A stretch of DNA of 11,666 nucleotides from Bacteroidota bacterium. Its GTDB lineage: Bacteria; Bacteroidota; Bacteroidia; Bacteroidales; SZUA-534. The position numbers were made by a program, and so were the translations under genes. The DNA is taken from contig JAIFNJ010000110.1 of NCBI GenBank assembly GCA_020047835.1, forward strand, positions 1 through 11,666, written 5' to 3'. Under the pieces are notes generated by a model that was given only the letters and a program-made list of their open reading frames with translations, did no database searches and was not told where the DNA came from. Positions 6,656 to 11,666 of this stretch are shown piece after piece. Each line of letters opens with the position of its first letter. The stretch's first letter is position 1.

Positions 6656-7777
6656 ATGGTAGAAAAAGCAGAAGTAATTCTCGGCGAGAATGAACAGTAT
6701 GTAATAAACATGGGGCCTCAGCACCCATCCACCCATGGGGTTTTGCGTTTCGAGCTTTCCCTTAAAGGCGAAATTGTTGATAAAGTGGTGCCTCATTGCG
6801 GATACATCCACCGGGGCATCGAAAAAATGTGTGAAGCCAACACCTACCAGCAAATTATCCACCTAACCGACCGGATGGACTATTTATCGGCCCACCCAAA
6901 CAACGAAGCGGTGAGCTTATTGGTAGAAAAGGCATTGGGAATTGAAGTTCCTGAAAGGGTAAAAGTAATCCGTACCATGCTTTCAGAGCTGGGACGTTTG
7001 GGCTCACACCAATTATGGTGGGCTGCTTTTGGAATGGACTTAGGTGCGTTAACCACCTTCTTTTATGGACTACGCGACCGGGAAAAAATATTGGATATTT
7101 TCGAAGAAAGTTTTGGTTCAAGGTTGCTACACAGCTACATTTGCCCGGGTGGTTTGATGAATGACATCCATCCTAACTTTAAAACCCGTGTTAAGGAATT
7201 GATTCCTTACTTACGTAAAAAATTACCCGAATACGACCAATTGCTTACCGGGAACGTCATATTTACAGAGCGTTCAAAAAACATTGGAATAATGACCAAG
7301 GAAGATGCTATTTCTTACGGAATAACCGGTCCTTCAGGACGAGGCTCCGGTTTTGCTTGCGATGTTCGCAAAGCAGAACCTTACAGTGCATACGATAGGG
7401 TCGATTTCAAAGAAATATTGATGACCGAAGGCGATACTTTTGCCCGCTACCAGGTTCGTATTTTGGAAATGTATGAATCTATTAAAATTTTGGAACAGCT
7501 GGTGGACCAGATTCCAGATGGAGATTATACTGTTAAAATGAAACCCATCATAAAACTTCCCGAAGGGGAATATTACCAAAGGGTAGAGACAGCACGTGGT
7601 GAATTAGGGGTTTATGCAGTAAGTACGGGTGAAAAATTCCCCGACCGGATGCGCTTCCGTACCCCAAATTTCAGCAACCTGTTTATCATCGACAAATTGG
7701 CTCGTGGCCATAAAATTGCCGACTTAGTTGCTATCAGCGGCTCACTCGACTTAGTTATTCCTGATATTGACCGTTAA
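6656..7777 (+). CDS. nuoD: Complex I subunit D (49 kDa subunit)
   Basis: The 373-residue protein is a typical 49-kDa subunit, evolutionarily related to the large subunit of NiFe hydrogenases but lacking their metal-binding cysteines. It begins with MGPQHPSTHGVLR (19-31). Its quinone-site residues correspond to those of Thermus Nqo4: His27 in PSTHG, Tyr76 in RMDYL, and Asp128 in MDLGALT. It ends in the family-typical SLDLVIPDIDR. NuoD forms the quinone pocket with NuoB. The start is ATG 6656, 10 bases after nuoC; a TTG at 6635 opens the same frame earlier but is less likely. It is followed after 11 bases by nuoH. In most NADH-oxidising operons nuoE, nuoF and nuoG lie between these two genes. 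Confidence 0.96.
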   Translation: MVEKAEVILGENEQYVINMGPQHPSTHGVLRFELSLKGEIVDKVVPHCGYIHRGIEKMCEANTYQQIIHLTDRMDYLSAHPNNEAVSLLVEKALGIEVPERVKVIRTMLSELGRLGSHQLWWAAFGMDLGALTTFFYGLRDREKILDIFEESFGSRLLHSYICPGGLMNDIHPNFKTRVKELIPYLRKKLPEYDQLLTGNVIFTERSKNIGIMTKEDAISYGITGPSGRGSGFACDVRKAEPYSAYDRVDFKEILMTEGDTFARYQVRILEMYESIKILEQLVDQIPDGDYTVKMKPIIKLPEGEYYQRVETARGELGVYAVSTGEKFPDRMRFRTPNFSNLFIIDKLARGHKIADLVAISGSLDLVIPDIDR

Positions 7778-7788
7778 ACGAACAGACT

Positions 7789-8877
7789 ATGGCATTTAGT
7801 ATATACGATTTTAGTTCATTTACACAATCCATACACCAGTTGTTATCGGGTGTAATGTCGCCAGCCTGGGTTTTAGTATCCGAGTTGGTGTTGGTAGGAT
7901 TGGTTTTTCTGATGTTTTACGCCTTATTGGGTTTGGCATTGGTTTATTTGGAGCGAAGGGTCTGCGCTTTTATCCAGAACCGTTTGGGTCCAAATAGGGT
8001 AGGTCCTCAAGGTATTTTTCAAACCATTGCCGACTTAATTAAATTGCTGTTCAAGGAGATTTTTATCATTAAAAACGCCGATAAGTTCCTTTTCAACTTA
8101 GCGCCCTTTATTGTAATCATTGCCTCTATGATGGCCATTGGCGCCTTGCCATTTGCTAAAGGATTGCATGCCATGGATTTTAATATTGGTGTGTTTTACA
8201 TTTTAGCGGTAACTTCGCTCGGGGTAGTTGGTATTTTATTGGCCGGATGGTCGAGCAACAGCAAGTATTCGCTCCTAGGCGCTATGCGGAGTGGTGCTCA
8301 AATCATCAGTTATGAGCTTTCTGTGGGTTTGTCCATGTTGGCCATCATCATCTTTTCAGGCTCCATGCAGCTTTCAGTAATTGTGGAAAGCCAAGCCAAC
8401 GGATGGTGGATTTTTAAAGGCCACATTCCTGCTTTTATTTCGTTTGTAATATTTTTAATTGCCGCCACAGCTGAGACCAACCGAGGTCCTTTCGACTTAG
8501 CGGAAGCTGAATCGGAATTAACGGCAGGTTTTCATACGGAGTATTCGGGTATTCGGTTTGCCTTTTTCTTTTTGGCCGAATACATGAATATGTTCCTGGC
8601 CGCTGCTTTGGCTACCACTTTATTCTTAGGCGGTTGGATGCCGTTGCATTTTGGGGTGGATACTCAATTCAATCACATCATGGACTTTGTTCCTCCAGTA
8701 GTTTGGTTCTTTGGTAAAACATTCTTTGTGATTTACATCATCATGTTGTTCAAATGGACTTTTCCGCGTTTACGGATTGATCAGTTATTGACCTTGGAAT
8801 GGAAATATTTATTGCCAATCAATTTATTCAATATTGTATTAATAGCTTTCCTGGTAATGATGGGATGGCATTTTTAA
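7789..8877 (+). CDS. nuoH: Complex I subunit H (membrane subunit at the quinone channel)
   Basis: The 362-residue polytopic protein (about eight spans) carries the most conserved NuoH features. These are LVYLERRVCAFIQNRLGP (51-68) followed by NRVGPQG (69-75), the amphipathic ADLIKLLFKE (81-90), and the acidic cytoplasmic loop AETNRGPFDLAEAESELT (228-245) with HTEYSG (249-254). NuoH couples quinone reduction to the antiporter-like subunits and lines the quinone access channel. The loop glutamates are all present, so it should be functional. The start ATG lies 11 bases after nuoD and 7 bases separate its stop from nuoI. Length and order are standard. Confidence 0.96.
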   Translation: MAFSIYDFSSFTQSIHQLLSGVMSPAWVLVSELVLVGLVFLMFYALLGLALVYLERRVCAFIQNRLGPNRVGPQGIFQTIADLIKLLFKEIFIIKNADKFLFNLAPFIVIIASMMAIGALPFAKGLHAMDFNIGVFYILAVTSLGVVGILLAGWSSNSKYSLLGAMRSGAQIISYELSVGLSMLAIIIFSGSMQLSVIVESQANGWWIFKGHIPAFISFVIFLIAATAETNRGPFDLAEAESELTAGFHTEYSGIRFAFFFLAEYMNMFLAAALATTLFLGGWMPLHFGVDTQFNHIMDFVPPVVWFFGKTFFVIYIIMLFKWTFPRLRIDQLLTLEWKYLLPINLFNIVLIAFLVMMGWHF

Positions 8878-8884
8878 GAAACGT

Positions 8885-9367
8885 ATGAATGCATTTTTCA
8901 ATTACTTTTCAGAAATAGGCCGTGGTGTCAAAACCCTTTTAAAAGGGATGCAGATTACCAATGGCTACTTTTTCAAACCGCGCGAGATAGTGACACAAAA
9001 ATATCCTGAAAACCGGGCAACCTTAAAAATGTTCGACCAGTTCAAAGGCGAAGTGATCATGCCTCACGACGATAACAACCAGCACCGTTGCACTGGATGC
9101 GGAATCTGCGAAAACAATTGCCCCAACGGCTCCATCCAAATCCTTACCAAAAAAGAGACAAACGCTGAAGGTAAAGCCGTTCGGATTGTCGATAAACACA
9201 TTTATCATTTATCGATGTGTACTTTTTGCGGGCTTTGTATCAAGACTTGCCCGTCGGATGCCATAACATGGGGGCAAACTTTTGAACATGCTGTATTCGA
9301 TCGGAGCAAGCTTACTAAAGTTCTAAATAAACCGGGTTCAACCATTAAAAAAGAAGTAAAAGGATGA
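8885..9367 (+). CDS. nuoI: Complex I subunit I, two [4Fe-4S] clusters (N6a/N6b)
   Basis: The 160-residue ferredoxin-like subunit has two complete cluster motifs: Cys69, Cys72, Cys75 and Cys79 in HRCTGCGICENNCPNGSI, and Cys112, Cys115, Cys118 and Cys122 in CTFCGLCIKTCPSDAI. The N-terminal helix (about 1-30) fits the amphipathic membrane-surface helix of NuoI. The first motif (TGCGICENNCPNG) looks more like a bacterial ferredoxin than the common IACKLCEAxCPA form. In complete complex I, these clusters receive electrons from NuoG and hand them to N2 in NuoB. In this operon without nuoG they may be the entry point for another donor, which is inference. The stop shares ATGA with nuoJ. Confidence 0.95.
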   Translation: MNAFFNYFSEIGRGVKTLLKGMQITNGYFFKPREIVTQKYPENRATLKMFDQFKGEVIMPHDDNNQHRCTGCGICENNCPNGSIQILTKKETNAEGKAVRIVDKHIYHLSMCTFCGLCIKTCPSDAITWGQTFEHAVFDRSKLTKVLNKPGSTIKKEVKG

Positions 9368-9894
9368 GTTTACAACAAATAATGTTTACGCTATTCGCGG
9401 CCATGATTATGGTGTTTTCGATACTCACCATTACCAGCCGTCGGATTTTAAGGGCTGCCACTTTCCTGCTTTTTGTATTGATATCAACAGCCGGTTTGTA
9501 TTTTTGGCTCAATTACGAGTTCCTGGCAGGGGTTCAAATCGCATTGTATGCCGGAGGTATTGTGGTGATAATCATCTTTTCCATATTACTGACACACCAC
9601 ATAAACCACAAGTTTGAAAAACCGGGATTAGGAAATCTGATAGCAGGAATTGGAGTAGGTGTTCTGGGAGCGGCTATTTCTATCAGCACTTTGCTTACTT
9701 ACAACTTTTCGGCCAAACCAACCACACCTATGGTTAACGATGTTAAAGCCATTGGAAACCAATTGGTAAGCACCGGACACAACGGATACGCATTGCCTTT
9801 TGAGGTAATCAGTATTTTGCTTTTGGCTGCCCTTATCGGTGCCATTATTGTGGCAAAAAAACAAGATACCGTTTCAGAAACTGAATCAAAATAA
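9364..9894 (+). CDS. nuoJ: Complex I subunit J (membrane subunit)
   Basis: The 176-residue membrane protein has five hydrophobic spans. The conserved third span is EFLAGVQIALYAGGIVVI (52-69), whose YAGG holds the flexible pi-bulge region implicated in complex I conformational change. The last span follows ALPFEVISILLLAALIGA (143-160), also typical of NuoJ. NuoJ sits between NuoA/NuoH and NuoK in the membrane arm. The start overlaps the nuoI stop by 4 bases (ATGA) and is preceded by AAAAGG, one of the few Shine-Dalgarno-like stretches here, consistent with translational coupling. The C-terminal tail KKQDTVSETESK is charged. Confidence 0.93.
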   Translation: MSLQQIMFTLFAAMIMVFSILTITSRRILRAATFLLFVLISTAGLYFWLNYEFLAGVQIALYAGGIVVIIIFSILLTHHINHKFEKPGLGNLIAGIGVGVLGAAISISTLLTYNFSAKPTTPMVNDVKAIGNQLVSTGHNGYALPFEVISILLLAALIGAIIVAKKQDTVSETESK

Positions 9895-9899
9895 CGACT

Positions 9900-10217
9900 A
9901 TGGAACACACAATACCATTGCACTATTTTTTAATTGTAAGTGCCCTTATGTTTTTTACCGGGGTAGCGGGTTTTATTATCCGCCGCAACCTGATTACCAT
10001 CCTTATGTCGGTAGAGCTGATGCTGAATGCTGTGAACATTAACTTTGTGGCATTCAACCGTTTTCTTTATCCCGACCAGATGCAAGGCCACTTTTTTGCA
10101 CTTTTTATAGTTGCCATTGCAGCTGCCGAAGCAGCTGTTGCTATTGCGTTGATAATAAATATCTACCGCAAGTTCAATTCCATTGAAGTGGACCATGTTG
10201 ATGAAATGAAATATTAA
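9900..10217 (+). CDS. nuoK: Complex I subunit K (small membrane subunit)
   Basis: The 105-residue protein has three spans and standard NuoK length. The two functionally essential membrane glutamates are present: Glu39 in SVELMLNAVN (E. coli Glu36) and Glu77 in AAAEAAVAIAL (E. coli Glu72). NuoK is related to MrpC-type antiporter subunits and forms part of the proton path next to NuoN. It lies 5 bases after nuoJ and 26 bases before nuoL. The start ATG fits the family N terminus. Confidence 0.95.
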   Translation: MEHTIPLHYFLIVSALMFFTGVAGFIIRRNLITILMSVELMLNAVNINFVAFNRFLYPDQMQGHFFALFIVAIAAAEAAVAIALIINIYRKFNSIEVDHVDEMKY

Positions 10218-10243
10218 TTAGGTAAAAAGAAATATCCTCTGAT

Positions 10244-11666
10244 ATGAGTACTTTTAATTATACTTTTCTAATCCCCGTACTGCCTTTCCTTCTATTTTTA
10301 GTAATAGGATTAACCGGCAGCAAATACAAACCACTGATTTCAGGTATTATTGGAACCGTAGGTTTGGGAATTATTACCATCCTATCGTACATAACAGCCA
10401 TTAATTACTTTTGGGGAGTGGGACTGGTAGGCGATGTTTACCAAACTATTATTCCATTCAATTACGATTGGTTGGCTTTTACAGCCGGGTTTAAAATAAG
10501 CATGGGTGTGCTGCTTGACCCCATATCGGTAATGATGCTGGTAGTAGTGACCACCGTTTCGTTTATGGTGCATATTTACAGCATTGGCTATATGAAAGGG
10601 GACCCAGGATTCTCAAGGTTCTTCTCATTTTTATCGCTGTTCACCTTCTCCATGTTGGGATTGGTATTGGCTACCAATATTTTCCAAATGTATATTTTCT
10701 GGGAGTTGGTTGGAGTTTCATCGTTCCTTTTGATTGGATATTACTATGAAAAGCCATCGGCGGTAGCCGCATCCAAAAAAGCATTTATTGTAACCCGATT
10801 TGCCGATTTTGGCTTTTTACTGGGGATACTCATATTATCCTATTACACCAAAACCTTTGATTTCGGTGTGTTAACCAATCCGGAAACATCACCGGTAGCA
10901 TCGTTCACGGGAATCACCTTTATGGGATTATCGGTTGTTTCGTGGGCCATGCTTTTGGTATTTATGGGAGGTGCCGGTAAATCGGCCATGATGCCATTCC
11001 ATATTTGGTTGCCCGATGCCATGGAAGGCCCAACGCCGGTTTCAGCATTAATTCACGCAGCTACCATGGTGGTTGCCGGGGTTTACCTGGTTGCCCGTAT
11101 GTTTGTTGTATATCACTTCTGGGCAACCGATGTGTTAACCATTATTGCTTATATAGGTGCATTTACCTCGCTATTTGCTGCCGTTATAGCCATTACCCAG
11201 TTCGATATTAAGCGGGTGCTGGCCTTTTCAACGCTTTCACAAATTGGTTATATGATGCTTGCCTTGGGGGTTTCCGGCTACGGTGGTGAACATGGAGTGG
11301 GTTATATGGCTTCCATGTTCCATTTGTTTACCCATGCCATGTTTAAAGCCTTGTTATTCCTGGGTGCCGGTTCGGTTATTCATGCGGTGCACAGCAATTA
11401 TATGTATGATATGGGAGGTTTGCGTAAATACATGCCCATCACCCACATTACCTTTTTAATAGCTACGCTTACTATTGCCGGAATACCATTCCTTTCGGGA
11501 TTCTTCAGTAAAGATGAAATTTTGGTAGCCGCTTTTGAGCACAACAAATTCCTTTTCGGAATAGAGTTCTTAGTTGCCGGTATCACTGCCTTTTATATGT
11601 TCCGTTTGTATTTCAATGTATTCTGGGGCGAAGACAAACATTATCATCACACGCCGCACGAGTCGC
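10244..11666 (+). CDS. nuoL: Complex I subunit L (antiporter-like), 3' end outside window
   Basis: I translated this frame from ATG 10244 to the window edge and found 474 uninterrupted codons. The product is the N-terminal three-quarters of a NuoL/MrpA-type antiporter-like subunit, which usually exceeds 600 residues. Proton-channel residues known from E. coli are present: Glu154 in IFWELVGVSSF (E. coli Glu144), Lys246 in GGAGKSAMMPF (Lys229), and His271 in ALIHAATMVV (His254). MGVLLDPISVMM near residues 87-98 and KRVLAFSTLSQIGYMM are also family-typical. The long lateral helix and last span would lie outside the window. nuoM and nuoN are expected downstream. Confidence 0.95.
   Translation, partial: MSTFNYTFLIPVLPFLLFLVIGLTGSKYKPLISGIIGTVGLGIITILSYITAINYFWGVGLVGDVYQTIIPFNYDWLAFTAGFKISMGVLLDPISVMMLVVVTTVSFMVHIYSIGYMKGDPGFSRFFSFLSLFTFSMLGLVLATNIFQMYIFWELVGVSSFLLIGYYYEKPSAVAASKKAFIVTRFADFGFLLGILILSYYTKTFDFGVLTNPETSPVASFTGITFMGLSVVSWAMLLVFMGGAGKSAMMPFHIWLPDAMEGPTPVSALIHAATMVVAGVYLVARMFVVYHFWATDVLTIIAYIGAFTSLFAAVIAITQFDIKRVLAFSTLSQIGYMMLALGVSGYGGEHGVGYMASMFHLFTHAMFKALLFLGAGSVIHAVHSNYMYDMGGLRKYMPITHITFLIATLTIAGIPFLSGFFSKDEILVAAFEHNKFLFGIEFLVAGITAFYMFRLYFNVFWGEDKHYHHTPHES

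Noticed and set aside
6635..6658. TTG 6635 as the start of nuoD, overlapping nuoC
   Set aside because: The added residues are not conserved, and ATG 6656 gives a normal NuoD N terminus shortly before GPQHPSTHG.
6601..6660. A frameshifted nuoCD fusion
   Set aside because: NuoC ends after its complete signature region, and NuoD has its own ATG and intact N terminus, so there is no sign of a broken fusion.
11005..11459. Short + strand frames at 11005-11211 and 11259-11459
   Set aside because: The nuoL frame runs unbroken through this region with family motifs. The other frames give atypical cysteine-rich peptides and are out-of-frame shadows.

Overview
The window looks like a chromosomal segment of a Bacteroidota organism. 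My best guess is the Bacteroidales/Marinilabiliales side, inferred from protein style and not from a search. Supporting points are a moderately AT-rich sequence, the near-absence of Shine-Dalgarno motifs, one good Bacteroidota-type promoter (TAnnTTTG with an upstream TTG-like element), and a complex I operon without the nuoE, nuoF and nuoG genes in their usual place. Every supported gene lies on the + strand. I see no mobile element, CRISPR array, tRNA or rRNA.

Layout. (1) Bases 2-244 are the 3' end of miaA, a tRNA-modification enzyme. (2) Bases 320-4961 form a surface-sugar block: a GT4-type glycosyltransferase overlapping a heptose-7-phosphate kinase (hddA), then, behind a candidate promoter, sedoheptulose-7-phosphate isomerase (gmhA), a heptose-1-phosphate nucleotidyltransferase (hddC) and a polytopic HGSNAT/DUF5009-type membrane acyltransferase. 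Together gmhA, hddA and hddC provide three of the four steps from sedoheptulose 7-phosphate to GDP-D-glycero-alpha-D-manno-heptose. The missing step is the GmhB phosphatase. The glycosyltransferase and the acyltransferase are plausible users or decorators of the product. (3) Bases 4962-5270 are an AT-rich gap with no gene; it holds an unusual cluster of TTGAT pentamers and probably the nuo promoter region. (4) Bases 5271-11666 are a tightly packed nuo operon in the order A-B-C-D-H-I-J-K-L, with NuoL cut by the window edge.

The nuo genes encode the quinone-reducing arm (NuoB, C, D, I) and most of the proton-pumping membrane arm (NuoA, H, J, K, L). nuoM and nuoN would be expected just beyond the window. 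NuoD runs directly into NuoH with an 11-base gap, so the NADH-oxidising module (NuoEFG) is not encoded here. The electron donor is therefore open; reduced ferredoxin or flavodoxin is one possibility.

Nothing here is clearly a new class of system. The observations most worth following are the EFG-less complex I, the heptose cassette lacking gmhB but containing a membrane acyltransferase, and the patterned intergenic region before nuoA.
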